Below are positions 53,423 through 64,000 of a stretch of 64,000 nucleotides of DNA, in pieces. The first letter of the stretch is position 1, and the number at the start of each line of letters is the position of its first letter. This DNA comes from Rosistilla oblonga (GTDB lineage: Bacteria; Planctomycetota; Planctomycetia; Pirellulales; Pirellulaceae), in contig NZ_CP036292.1 in NCBI RefSeq assembly GCF_007751715.1, forward strand, positions 5,277,339 through 5,341,338, given 5' to 3'. The notes beneath the pieces are model-generated. The model searched no databases. It was given only the letters and a program-made list of their open reading frames with translations, and was not told the origin of the DNA. Both the position numbers and the translations under genes were made by a program.

Positions 53423-56400
53423 TTAGTCCACGTACAGCAATTCGTTACTACACAACAACGCATGGCAATAATAGATCCAGCGATTCGGAACCGCATAAGC
53501 GTTTTTCGTCGCTGCTTCATAGGTTGCATCATGCATTCCGGTCGCAACATCGCGAATCACTTGCGGCAGTCGCTTTGATTCGTACAGCGGCCAATAAGCG
53601 GCGGGCTGGCCATCGAGGATGGCATGCGAATAATCCGCAAACCTGACGTCTTCGTTTTCAAACTCTGCCGCTTGAAAATGGTGCCCGATCTCCGCTCCCG
53701 AAAGCACGCGGTTGTAGACAGCAACGCTGGCGATCTGGCCTTGGAAATTTGCAAAGTTATCGGACCGACCTGCGATGAACATCTGCCCCACCGCAGCATC
53801 GAACACGGGACTAGCGTTTCCGACGAGTTCGGGTTCGGCGTTCCCATTCAAATAGACACGCACGTTGGCTCCCTCGCGAACCATCACAACATGATGCCAC
53901 TGGTGCGGTGCCAGGACGCTCCGACCCAGGATCGAAACTCGAGCGCCGTTGCCATTAAAGAACAGCAACCGACCGGGGCTGTTGGGCGTGTTCGAGCCTC
54001 CGATTCCCAAATGGTCCCCGTCGACATACGGCGAATCGGCATTGCCACGCGAGAAAAAATAGCCTGTCACGGGGCGTTTATCGTTCGGCAATTCGTTTTT
54101 GATCCACATCTCCACCGAATAGGTCTCACCCAACTGCGGCATCTTCGCCGAAATCCGACGGCCGGCGAAGCGAGGTGGATGATGTAACTGTGGCGTGGAG
54201 TGGTCGGTGCCAGCGGCAAGATAAGCTTTCCCCAGTCGCAATTCCTCGGCTGTTGGATCGCGAGCAAACAGCAAACGATGAACTTCACGAACCCGCGTTT
54301 CGGGATCTTCCGAATCGATCCGCTGCGCAAGCCGAACCGCTTGAGCTTTGGCAAACTCGGAATTCATCACAAACAACTGTTGCAAGGCAGTCGTTGTTTC
54401 GCCGCGTCGTTCGGCGTGGATCGTCGGGTCGGGGAAATCAAAAACCTGCAGATACTGGCTGGGGCTTTGGCGAGAAATCTTGGCGTAGATCGCACGCCGA
54501 AGAAACTTGGCGCTATCGATCTCAGCGGACGGACCGCCCAGCTTGAGGTCGTACGAATCGCCAGCGAACAACAGCGTATCATGGAACGCTTCGGCATCGA
54601 TCCGGAGACGATTGAACCGACTCAGCAATCGATTCTCGGGATCGACCTTATCGGCTTCCGCTATCGAGCTGACGCTGGAGGCCTGTTGGTAAGTCGCCGA
54701 AAGAACGATCTCTCGATGCAGCCACTTCAGCGACCAGCCCGCGTCCATAAAGCGGACAGCCAGATCGTCCAGCAGCTCGGGGTGACTTGGCAGCGAGCCC
54801 ATCGATCCAAAGTTGCTCGGCGAATCGACGATCCCTTCTCCGAAGTGCCACAGCCAAACGCGGTTCACAATCACGCGAGCAGCCAGCGGATTATCGCGCG
54901 ACACGATCGCATCGGCCAGTTCCAAACGTCCACTCCCTTGTTGGAACGCTTGCGAAGCGTCGGACGAAAGGACTTCCAAGAATCCTCGCGGCGCGGGATC
55001 CCCGGGCGTTGCAACATTGCCGCGGATGAATACCGGTAAGTCGCGTGGCTTCTCGGGATAGAAGACGATCTTCTGATGCGATTCGCTTAACGGTTCGATT
55101 CGCACCTGTTCCTCGGTCACGGCATCGGCGACAGGAACTTCGAAGTTGGGCGTCGTCGATTTAATCCGATCGATCGTCAATCGCTTTTGCGTGATTTGCT
55201 CGCGGAGCTTTTTAGCTTCCGCATCGAGAGTAGCTCGCTCGGACTGAGCAGCTTTCTTGATCTTCGCCTCGAGCGGCTTCAACTCCTTTTGAATCTTTTT
55301 GGTTTCCGCTTCGAGCGCAGCAACTTGGTCGCGGGCAGGTTGAGAAGCAGCGATCGCTTCATCGGAAATCAGAGGCCGAGTCGTTTGCCGAATCGAAGCA
55401 AAGACGCCAGCCAAAGCGTAGTAGTCTTTTGCCGAGATCGGATCGTATTTGTGGTCGTGACAGCGGGCACACGCAACCGTCAATCCCAGCAGACCGCGGC
55501 TGATTACATCGACGCGATCTTCCCATTCGTCGGCGTATTGTGATTCCAACGTCAGCTGGGACAGCTTCAACTCTTTGTGATACTGAGGCGACATTCCCAG
55601 CAGCCCCAGGGCTGGCAGATCTTCGCGACCGGTCTGCTCCAAGAAATCGGTCGCCAATTGACGCCGAATGAATTCGTCGTAGGGGACGTCGTCGTTGATC
55701 GCCGCGACCACCCAATCCCGATAGCGGTAAGCGTTTGGATAGGGACCGTTGTGTTCGCCCATGTTCACATTGTCTTCGGCGTAACGCACGACATCTAACC
55801 AATGTCGGCCCCAGCGTTCGCCGTAGTGCTGCGATGCCAAAAGATCATCGACCAGATTTTTGTACGCTTGCGGATCGGGATCGGCAACGAAGCGTTCAGT
55901 CTGTTCGTACGTCGGTGGGATGCCAGTCAGATCGAGACTAACGCGGCGAATCAGCGTGCGACGATCCGCTGGCGGAGCGGGTGTGAGCCCGGCCGCTTCG
56001 ATCTTCGCCAAGATAAAGTGATCCAGCGTTTGCTGTGGCCAATCCGAATCCCTAATTTCGGGGAGCGCTGCTCGTTGGGGCACGACAAAAGACCAAAACT
56101 CGCGGCGCGAATCGATATCAAATTCTTTCCGCAGCTGCCCCATCTCTTCGGTGCGTGGGTCGGGTGCGCCCATCGCGACCCATTTCTCGAAATCAGCGAT
56201 CACCGAATCGGCGAGCTTTCCCTTAGGAGGCATCTGATAAGTCGAGTCATCGTATCGCAGCGTCTCGATCAACAGACTCTCATCCGGTTTCCCCGGCACG
56301 ATCGCTTCGCCGGAGTCACCGCCCAGCAGCAAGCCGGCTTTGGAGTCGACTTGCAGCCCCGCTTGCAGCGGATTGGAGTCGGCCGCGTGGCAGGAATAGC

Positions 56401-56560
56401 AGTGCTCGACAAGCACGGGACGGATCTTCTGTTCGAAGAATCGAATCCCCGCCTCCTCGTTCTCCTCGGCTGAAAGTTCTTGGATCGAAGCCGAACCAGC
56501 CAACAGAACAGCGGCCCAGACGGTCGACCAGAAGAAACAACAGGTGCTTGCTTTTCTCAT
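53423..56560 (-). CDS. PSCyt1-DUF1549-DUF1553 protein with inserted LamG-like domain (operon B)
   Basis: A 1045-residue exported protein. A signal peptide (about 1-30) is followed by PSCyt1 with heme site CYSCH at 54-58 and a second conserved patch ending SVIADFEKWVAMGAPD. DUF1549 covers about 160-370 (PADRRTLIRRVSLDLTGIPPT), then a Lys/Glu-rich coiled-coil stretch near 400-450, and DUF1553 from about 500. Unlike the operon A protein, the extra domain is C-terminal: a LamG-like sandwich at about 800-965 (HQWHHVVMVREGANVRVYLNG) set between the DUF1553 body and its usual last segment, which ends CSNELLYVD. It thus splits the domain's terminus. Confidence 0.86.
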   Translation of the reverse strand: MRKASTCCFFWSTVWAAVLLAGSASIQELSAEENEEAGIRFFEQKIRPVLVEHCYSCHAADSNPLQAGLQVDSKAGLLLGGDSGEAIVPGKPDESLLIETLRYDDSTYQMPPKGKLADSVIADFEKWVAMGAPDPRTEEMGQLRKEFDIDSRREFWSFVVPQRAALPEIRDSDWPQQTLDHFILAKIEAAGLTPAPPADRRTLIRRVSLDLTGIPPTYEQTERFVADPDPQAYKNLVDDLLASQHYGERWGRHWLDVVRYAEDNVNMGEHNGPYPNAYRYRDWVVAAINDDVPYDEFIRRQLATDFLEQTGREDLPALGLLGMSPQYHKELKLSQLTLESQYADEWEDRVDVISRGLLGLTVACARCHDHKYDPISAKDYYALAGVFASIRQTTRPLISDEAIAASQPARDQVAALEAETKKIQKELKPLEAKIKKAAQSERATLDAEAKKLREQITQKRLTIDRIKSTTPNFEVPVADAVTEEQVRIEPLSESHQKIVFYPEKPRDLPVFIRGNVATPGDPAPRGFLEVLSSDASQAFQQGSGRLELADAIVSRDNPLAARVIVNRVWLWHFGEGIVDSPSNFGSMGSLPSHPELLDDLAVRFMDAGWSLKWLHREIVLSATYQQASSVSSIAEADKVDPENRLLSRFNRLRIDAEAFHDTLLFAGDSYDLKLGGPSAEIDSAKFLRRAIYAKISRQSPSQYLQVFDFPDPTIHAERRGETTTALQQLFVMNSEFAKAQAVRLAQRIDSEDPETRVREVHRLLFARDPTAEELRLGKAYLAAGTDHSTPQLHHPPRFAGRRISAKMPQLGETYSVEMWIKNELPNDKRPVTGYFFSRGNADSPYVDGDHLGIGGSNTPNSPGRLLFFNGNGARVSILGRSVLAPHQWHHVVMVREGANVRVYLNGNAEPELVGNASPVFDAAVGQMFIAGRSDNFANFQGQIASVAVYNRVLSGAEIGHHFQAAEFENEDVRFADYSHAILDGQPAAYWPLYESKRLPQVIRDVATGMHDATYEAATKNAYAVPNRWIYYCHALLCSNELLYVD

Positions 56561-56717
56561 TCAATACGTTTTCGGTAGGAGACGGATCGACGCGACGATT
56601 GGCCGCGTCGGATCGCTTGCGTGTCGAAGCAAAAGGCGGGATGTCGAATGGACGATATGAGAAACCGACCGCGATCGCAACTTCGATCGCGGCTCTCAAA
56701 TATCACCGTTGATGAGT

Positions 56718-57140
56718 CTACATCTCTTGCAAACTGAATTGCAGCGTGTCGGTTCCGGGAACAACGATCTCGGTTGTGAGTTCCGACTCCGAGTTGTATT
56801 TCGCTGGAATATACGCCTCGGTCAACGGCACCTGTTCTCCCGAAGGCCCGACGCCAAACTTGCCCGGGACTTCGCGCATCGCAGTCACCTCGACTGTCTT
56901 TTTGCCGGGCTGAATCTTGACGACAAACTTCCCATCTGTGATCGGCGCGGCGACGTTCCGCTCACTTGGATCCGAACCGCGGAAGATGATCATACCATCC
57001 TGAACCGGTTCGCCATTCCAAGTCACTTCGCCTGGCAATTGGACAAACCCTTCGGCATCCGTTCCACCACTGCATCCCGAAAGCAACATCATCAAAACTA
57101 CAGTTCCAGCGGCCAACTTACTATTCAACGTTTTACTCAT
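56718..57140 (-). CDS. Small lipoprotein following DUF1559
   Basis: A 140-residue protein with a lipoprotein signal (hydrophobic run, then LLSGCSGG) that lipidates Cys23. The mature part is beta-rich, with GEVTWNGEPVQDGMIIFRG, KFVVKIQPGKKTVEV and ITDG-type segments, resembling the transthyretin-like protein of the same kind at 29.6 kb. It lies 97 bp downstream of the second DUF1559 gene, repeating the DUF1559-lipoprotein arrangement. Role unknown. Confidence 0.78.
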   Translation of the reverse strand: MSKTLNSKLAAGTVVLMMLLSGCSGGTDAEGFVQLPGEVTWNGEPVQDGMIIFRGSDPSERNVAAPITDGKFVVKIQPGKKTVEVTAMREVPGKFGVGPSGEQVPLTEAYIPAKYNSESELTTEIVVPGTDTLQFSLQEM

Positions 57141-57237
57141 GAAGAAAATGACAAAAAATCAGACAGGTACAATTCACATTCGGACCGGTGCCGCTTCATC
57201 GAACGAGAGGAAGCGACACATCGATTTCCCGGTTCGA

Positions 57238-58209
57238 TCACCACTCGCCAATGACTTGCGAGTCGGCTTTATCGCCGAGGTTCTGATAGATCTGTTGGTC
57301 GATCGTCTCCGCTGCAAACCGCACCGAACCATCAGCCAACGTGACCTGGATACCACCGGGATGATAGCTGCGTGAGAAGTTGAACTGCTCGCCTCGCGTC
57401 GACGTCGTGCCCAAACAAGGCGCTTCCAGGACCGTCGTCGATTTGCAGCTGAGCGGTCGGTCGGGAAGCGAGGTGTTCGGCGGTTCCGCAGTCGTAAACC
57501 CAGCGGCTCCCCACGTTGCACCACCCCAGTACTGTCCTAAGTCGCCGTGTGCGCCGACGTTGTCCATCGGCCGTGCGATCCCTTCGCCCACCATGATCGT
57601 ATTCGTCGTGCCGTCGAGGATGTCGCGGAACTTGGTCTTCGACGCGTTGTAGAACATTCCCTTGCCGTTGGTTGTGATCGTAATGCCTAGCGTCTCCGAA
57701 CCGCTCATGCAGACACCGTAGGTTCCTTGGAAACCGTTGGCTTGATTGGCGGCACCGCCACCGTATCCAGGATTTGTTGGACAGACAAATGCGGGGACAA
57801 CCGTTTCGATCAGCAATTTGAGATTCGCTTGATTGATAAACTGCGAATGATCCGCCTCGTAGGAATCGTAGAGCGCACGTTGTTCGACCATTGGCAGCAA
57901 GCGATGAAACCAAGTGTCACGGGCATGAGTACTTCCGGCGGGAACCCCCGTTGGGCCTGGTGGATTGTCAAACGTCCGATAGGCATACGGAAAACGCTGA
58001 TGCGTATCGTGATAGTTGTGCATCGCCAATCCGATTTGTTTCAGATTGTTCGAGCAACTCATTCGACGCGCCGCTTCGCGAGCTGCTTGGACTGCGGGCA
58101 AAAGCAAGCCGACCAAAATTCCAATGATCGCGATCACGACTAACAACTCAACAAGCGTAAACCCGGCACGCAAGCGTTTCGAACGAACCGAACCTTTACA
58201 ACAAAACAT
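57238..58209 (-). CDS. DUF1559 pilin-like protein (second copy)
   Basis: The ATG at 58209 gives 323 residues and a short basic leader ending at Gly-Phe-Thr-Leu-Val-Glu, then the pilin helix, as in the copy at 28.4 kb, and [17 protein letters not shown]. The middle differs strongly from the first copy, with a Cys-containing segment (VCPTNPG) and a [16 protein letters not shown] block; the C-terminal [14 protein letters not shown] is conserved. The two are therefore paralogues, not a recent duplication. An upstream in-frame ATG at 58242 is less fitting. Likely a surface or pseudopilus subunit. Confidence 0.9.
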   Translation of the reverse strand: MFCCKGSVRSKRLRAGFTLVELLVVIAIIGILVGLLLPAVQAAREAARRMSCSNNLKQIGLAMHNYHDTHQRFPYAYRTFDNPPGPTGVPAGSTHARDTWFHRLLPMVEQRALYDSYEADHSQFINQANLKLLIETVVPAFVCPTNPGYGGGAANQANGFQGTYGVCMSGSETLGITITTNGKGMFYNASKTKFRDILDGTTNTIMVGEGIARPMDNVGAHGDLGQYWGGATWGAAGFTTAEPPNTSLPDRPLSCKSTTVLEAPCLGTTSTRGEQFNFSRSYHPGGIQVTLADGSVRFAAETIDQQIYQNLGDKADSQVIGEW

Positions 58210-58956
58210 AACGACACCTATACGAGGCAAGAGGAAAGACAAAAACGAACGATAGAGGCAACGGCCAATTCGACGGTTGCTTCAAAGTCTCAACGGACCA
58301 TGCCAAGGAGAGAGATCGGCCCCCGCAAAGGGCGATACAACAAACTTCATCAAAGACTTCATTGCGGAAGGCGACATTGCGGCTCTAAATGCCCAGTCTG
58401 GCAGTCAATATCTCACCAGACCGTTAGACGGCAGAGCACGTACAACTTGGGGTGGGTAGGGGATTTGGCAGGGACCACGTACAGTATTGCAAGACATAAG
58501 ACATGTCAACAAACATCGCGGGGCACTTTCTGGGAATTATTAAGAATTGACGAAACTCTGACGGTTACGCCGAGATATCCCAAAATGCGAGAACGCCCTC
58601 CCCCCAAACAGATTCACCGTACCGTAGCAGAGGTCATCGAGACGTTCGATCGACGACTAAAACCGAAGCAAATCGTTTACCCGCGGCGGCAACGCCCCGC
58701 GCGTTTGAGGCGAGCGTTTGGGGGGCGCGAACACGTGGCCCGTTGGGCACGCGGTTAAACGACGCAGTAGATACACCTCACGTTGAAACTCTTGACGTGT
58801 TCCGCTGCGGAGGTTGGCGGTAGAGCGCAATGCTTTACGGACGCGGGAACTTGGGGATCTCGCGAGCCGATGAGACGGGAGTTCCGGCTGGTACGGAACA
58901 ACGATCGGCACGATAAGGTTCCGCTCCGAGCGAGCGAACTAAGAAAAAAAAGAAGG
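58210..58956. other. Long intergenic region with inverted repeat
   Basis: About 750 bp without a supported gene. CCCCCCAAAC at 58600-58609 and GTTTGGGGGG at 58716-58725 are exact inverted copies, about 106 bp apart. A 152-codon frame on the plus strand (58300-58758) crosses this repeat but is Arg-rich and unlike a real protein. The region also contains the DUF1559 promoter, which I cannot locate. Confidence 0.4.
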
Positions 58957-59031
58957 GGTGGATAAGGGGACTTGAACCCCCGATCTCCGGAACCACAATC
59001 CGGCGCTTTAACCAACTAAGCTATATCCACC
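58957..59031 (-). tRNA. tRNA-His (GTG anticodon)
   Basis: Read on the minus strand, an 8-bp acceptor stem GGTGGATA/TATCCACC includes the extra G at -1 paired with C73, the hallmark of tRNA-His. The anticodon loop TTGTGGT holds the anticodon GTG, and the T-arm is GGGGGTTCAAGTCCCC. The 3' CCA is not encoded (CCT follows), then a long T-rich run that can serve as terminator. Confidence 0.95.
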
Positions 59032-59058
59032 GTCATATCGCTTGGCGATCTCAATAAT

Positions 59059-60411
59059 TTAGCGACGGGCTGCAGAGTGGTCAACGGGTTTTCCGCCATC
59101 GGCGAGATCGTTAAGCAATTGTAGGACCTGATCGGCCATACGATCGACAGTACGCTCACCAACTACCGATCGATAACCCCGCTCGGCCAGCTTTTCTCGG
59201 CTCGCCGCGTCGCCTGCCAGCGTCCGGATCGCTTCGGCAAGAGCCGCCGCGTCGCCGGGAGGAACCAAATGGACCGCTGAATTTTCTCCCGCCAACTCGG
59301 GAAAGACGCCGTGCCGCGGAAGGATCACGGGCAATCGCGTCGCCATCGCTTCGAGAGCGTACAGTCCCTTGGGCTCTTCATATTCTGTCGGAACGCAAAA
59401 CAGATCCAAGCGACGCAGAAAATCCAACTTGCCGGCGTGATCGGGACTTCCGTGATAGGTGTACCGCCCGGCCAACCCGGCTCGATCGAGCCGCGCCCAC
59501 TGCTCCGCCGCATACGCATGATGCTGTTCGCCCAACCAACCGGCGACATCCAGATGGATCGCCCGATCCGACGGCTGACGCGTCCTTTCGAATTCGATCA
59601 TCGCGTCGACCAGACGATGCAATCCCTTGGCCGGATCGATTCGGGCCAGGTAACCGATCCGTAGCGGAGACGCCGCGTCCGCAACCGGGTATCGCGGCGC
59701 ATCGGAGTCACCGGACAAGAAGCCGGTCGTATCGATCCCCAGCGGAATCACATGCATCTTCTCTTCGGGCAGCCCCAGCAGCGCCGCCATCTTCTCGCCA
59801 TAAAAGCGGCTGTTGACGATAAAGCCATCGACGTCGGCCGCCAGGGCACGCATCCGATCGATCGCCATCGCTCGATACTTGGCTGGCAGGAAGTCGAGAA
59901 AGATATCGTCTCCCTGCAACGTAACAACCACCGGAACGCCGAGCCGCCGTTTGAGTTCGGTCACGCAGCCGCCGATCAAAAAATTACTGAGCACGATCGC
60001 ATCGGGAGCTGCGTGCGTCTGCAACCAACGACACAGTCGATCGACTTCGGTTCGCTGACGTCCCTGCATCCCCTGCAACATCGAAACGGTAAGCGCTCCC
60101 AAAAGATGCGGGCTGGTCGAACCGGTCTTGCGCGTCGCCAACCGCAGCAGGCCGGGGCGGTCCAACCAAGCGGTCAGCCAATGGGGCAAGCGACCCCAGA
60201 GCGGAAGCTTCTGTTCCAGGAAGATATTGATTCCGCCAAAGAAGACGACATCGTCGCTGATGTCTTTTTCATCGGTCCGAATCGGCGTGTAGGTGGGGAC
60301 CAACAGACAGTCCGCGCCGCGGGCGATCATCGCCCGGGCGAGGGTGTTGTCGTGCATGCAGCTGCCGCAGTACATGCCTGCGGCACCGGCCGTCAAATAT
60401 GCGATTCGCAT
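59059..60411 (-). CDS. Glycosyltransferase family 4 protein
   Basis: A 450-residue GT-B glycosyltransferase. The N-terminal Rossmann domain opens with RIAYLTAGAAGMYCGSCMHDN, and the C-terminal domain has the family 4 nucleotide-sugar signature (EEPKGLYALEAMATRLPVILPRHG) with the two Glu residues of the EX7E motif. The region between has RIDPAKGLHRLVDAM. It should transfer a hexose or hexosamine to a cell-envelope or exopolysaccharide acceptor, but the sugar cannot be predicted. It lies 54 bp downstream of aceF, an odd partner that may simply read through. Confidence 0.9.
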   Translation of the reverse strand: MRIAYLTAGAAGMYCGSCMHDNTLARAMIARGADCLLVPTYTPIRTDEKDISDDVVFFGGINIFLEQKLPLWGRLPHWLTAWLDRPGLLRLATRKTGSTSPHLLGALTVSMLQGMQGRQRTEVDRLCRWLQTHAAPDAIVLSNFLIGGCVTELKRRLGVPVVVTLQGDDIFLDFLPAKYRAMAIDRMRALAADVDGFIVNSRFYGEKMAALLGLPEEKMHVIPLGIDTTGFLSGDSDAPRYPVADAASPLRIGYLARIDPAKGLHRLVDAMIEFERTRQPSDRAIHLDVAGWLGEQHHAYAAEQWARLDRAGLAGRYTYHGSPDHAGKLDFLRRLDLFCVPTEYEEPKGLYALEAMATRLPVILPRHGVFPELAGENSAVHLVPPGDAAALAEAIRTLAGDAASREKLAERGYRSVVGERTVDRMADQVLQLLNDLADGGKPVDHSAARR

Positions 60412-60465
60412 GGCGTCTGTTGCGTCCCAAAGAACGGTGAATCAACGCCGCGGATAACCGGCTGG

Positions 60466-61884
60466 CTACAGGGCCAACAGCAGGCGGCTTGGCGCTTCGA
60501 GGTAGCCGATCACGTCGTTCAGGAACCGAGCGGCGGTGCCACCATCGACCAAACGGTGATCGTAACTGAGGCTCAACGGCATCATCAGCCGCGGCTTGAT
60601 CGAATCGTCGGGCATCACGCATGGCAACTTGCGGCTGCGTCCAACCAACAGAATCGCGACCTCGGGAATGTTGACGATCGGCGTGCTGTACTGACCACCG
60701 ATCGCACCGAGGTTGCTGATCGTGAAGGTTCCGCCGCGAAGATCGCTAACGGCAAACTGACCGCTTCGCACCTTAGCCGCCATCTCGGCGAGCGAGCGGG
60801 CGATGTCGGGGATTCCCATCCGGTCGGCGTTTTTCATCACGGGGACAACCAAACCACGCTCGGTGTCGACAGCGATTCCGATGTTGACGTAATCCTTGTA
60901 GATCAGTTGGCCGTTGGCTTCGTCGATGACCGCGTTGACTTCCGGGTTGTGCTTGAGCGCCGTCGCGATCGCTTTGATCAAGAACGGCATCGTCGTCAGC
61001 TTCAGCCCTTGCGCGGCATAGTCGTCTTTGCTCGATTGACGCAGGTGTTCCAGATCGCTGATGTCGGCGTCGTCAAAGTTGGTCACGCGAGGAACCGTCG
61101 ACCAGCTCTCGTGCATCTGCGACGCGATCGTCTTGCGGATCTTGCTCATTCGCTCGACGCGAATCGGGCCGTATTCATCCTGTTCTGCTCCCGCGTCGAC
61201 AGGTGCCGCTGCAGTCTTGCTCGGTGCAGCCGCGGTTCCAGTCGCTGCGCCGCCGCGAGATTGACTCGCCGAGCGAACGATCGCCAATACGTCTTCTCGC
61301 GTGATCCGTCCACCTTCGCCCGTGCCTTGAACACCTTGCAAATCGACGCCGACTTCGCGAGCGAAGCGGCGGACAGCAGGCCCTGCGGCGACGATCGCGT
61401 CGCTGCTGGCCGGTGCCGGTGCGGGCGGTGCGGCAGGAGCAGGAGCCGCCGGTGCTGGTTTGGGAGCTTCCGCAGCAGCGGGTGCTGGTGCGGCAGGTGC
61501 TGGCTTTTCGGGAGCCGCTGCAGGAGCTGGCGTTTCAGGAGCTTTCGCCTCCGGTTCAGGAGCTTTCGCCTCCGGTTCGGGAGCCTTCGCGGGCGCTTCG
61601 GCTGCCGGTTCCGCTGGAGTGCTCGCGGCGGGCGTTTCCGCAGCGGCAGCGGCTTCGATCTCCAGGATCACTCCGCCAACGGCGACGGTGTCACCTTCGG
61701 CGACAAGGATCTTGGTGACGGTCCCGGCCGCGTTGCTGGAGACGGGAACGGTCGCCTTGTCGGTTTCCATTTCAACGACGTCTTGCCCAGCCGTGATAAC
61801 GTCGCCGACGGATACAAAGATCTCCAGTACGTCGCCTGATTCGATGCCATCGCCGAGTTCAGGAAGTTTTACTTCGGTAGCCAT
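60466..61884 (-). CDS. aceF: Dihydrolipoyllysine acetyltransferase, pyruvate dehydrogenase E2
   Basis: The E2 core of pyruvate dehydrogenase accepts the acetyl group from E1 on lipoyl-lysine and passes it to CoA. The 472-residue protein has one lipoyl domain (1-80, modified Lys in VEMETDKATVP), an Ala/Pro/Glu-rich linker with repeated PEAKAPE units, a peripheral-subunit-binding domain at about 170-205 (RRFAREVGVDLQGVQGTG) and the catalytic domain with active-site DHRLVDGG. One lipoyl domain rather than three matches actinobacterial-like and alpha-proteobacterial types. It follows aceE with an intergenic hairpin; the E3 gene (lpd) is not in the window. Confidence 0.95.
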   Translation of the reverse strand: MATEVKLPELGDGIESGDVLEIFVSVGDVITAGQDVVEMETDKATVPVSSNAAGTVTKILVAEGDTVAVGGVILEIEAAAAAETPAASTPAEPAAEAPAKAPEPEAKAPEPEAKAPETPAPAAAPEKPAPAAPAPAAAEAPKPAPAAPAPAAPPAPAPASSDAIVAAGPAVRRFAREVGVDLQGVQGTGEGGRITREDVLAIVRSASQSRGGAATGTAAAPSKTAAAPVDAGAEQDEYGPIRVERMSKIRKTIASQMHESWSTVPRVTNFDDADISDLEHLRQSSKDDYAAQGLKLTTMPFLIKAIATALKHNPEVNAVIDEANGQLIYKDYVNIGIAVDTERGLVVPVMKNADRMGIPDIARSLAEMAAKVRSGQFAVSDLRGGTFTISNLGAIGGQYSTPIVNIPEVAILLVGRSRKLPCVMPDDSIKPRLMMPLSLSYDHRLVDGGTAARFLNDVIGYLEAPSRLLLAL

Positions 61885-61962
61885 AGAGTGTATCGGAGGT
61901 TCGATGAGGATGTGGTTGTTTTGTGATTGTCAGAAGTTCACGCGCGACATGGTTCGATCGGT

Positions 61963-61986
61963 CCGCCCGCCACCTGCGGCGGGCGG
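61963..61986 (-). terminator. Intercistronic hairpin between aceE and aceF
   Basis: CCGCCCGCC/GGCGGGCGG (9 bp, 6-nt loop) occurs in the gap between the aceE stop and aceF start. With no T-run it may partly attenuate transcription or stabilise the aceE message, setting the E1:E2 ratio. Confidence 0.45.
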
Positions 61987-61998
61987 TCCCCACGCAAC

Positions 61999-64000
<2,002 letters not shown>

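Noticed and set aside
58300-58758. 152-codon plus-strand frame before tRNA-His
   Set aside because: Arg/Pro-rich, crosses an inverted repeat, no domain or start signal.
59752-61839. Long plus-strand open frame (695 codons) antisense to aceF and the glycosyltransferase
   Set aside because: It is an artefact of codon bias; it has no family features and overlaps two clearly recognised genes.

Overview
The window looks like a chromosomal segment of a planctomycete, most likely in the Pirellulaceae (Rhodopirellula/Rosistilla-like). The evidence is a set of families largely confined to that phylum: two pairs of PSCyt1-DUF1549-DUF1553 and DUF1501 proteins, two DUF1559 pilin-like proteins each followed by a small lipoprotein, a DUF1571 protein, and an ECF sigma factor beside a FecR-LamG protein. 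The genus is inferred from gene content; no rRNA is present to confirm it. Most of the window is housekeeping plus planctomycete-specific secreted proteins. I see no prophage, transposase, CRISPR array or plasmid module.

Layout. 1-4 kb: the end of an EamA-type transporter, then ispE-spoVG (a conserved bacterial neighbourhood), a small coiled-coil protein and a Na/Pi cotransporter. 4-9.3 kb: a YhaO/SbcD-like and YhaN/SbcC-like pair; the nuclease subunit has lost several metal-binding motifs and the ATPase carries a long Glu/Val-rich tail. 9.4-19.6 kb: a sialate O-acetylesterase, comEC, a histidine kinase/response regulator pair, a small membrane protein, and an ABC ATPase with a permease that has a large beta-rich insertion. 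19.8-27.9 kb: a TPR protein, an array of about 4.4 tandem 180-bp repeats, hisH, a mono-heme DUF3365 protein, ferredoxin-type sulfite reductase, a stand-alone PAS protein and a DUF309 protein. 28-37 kb: a DUF1559/lipoprotein pair, an M20 peptidase, ftsH, and dxr-rseP.

37-42 kb: a cold-shock protein, then a roughly 730-bp non-coding stretch with a perfect DnaA box and a good promoter in front of a divergent dnaA (candidate replication origin), followed by a Crp-family regulator overlapping a secreted protein. 42-58 kb: the accessory part: a DUF1571 protein, DUF1553-DUF1501 operon A, a divergent ECF sigma factor and FecR-LamG protein, an enolase-superfamily enzyme with DUF1553-DUF1501 operon B, and a second DUF1559/lipoprotein pair. 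58-64 kb: tRNA-His, a family 4 glycosyltransferase, and the pyruvate dehydrogenase genes aceF and aceE (aceE runs off the window).

How they may work together: ispE and dxr are two steps of the MEP isoprenoid pathway; ftsH and rseP are envelope proteolysis; aceE-aceF supply acetyl-CoA. The 43.8-56.6 kb block is the best candidate for an undescribed system. It has two exported cytochrome-containing DUF1553 proteins, each with its own DUF1501 partner and each carrying a different inserted carbohydrate-binding-like domain (F5/8C-like in one, LamG-like in the other), around a sigma/FecR-LamG module that could sense a surface ligand. That functional link is inference.
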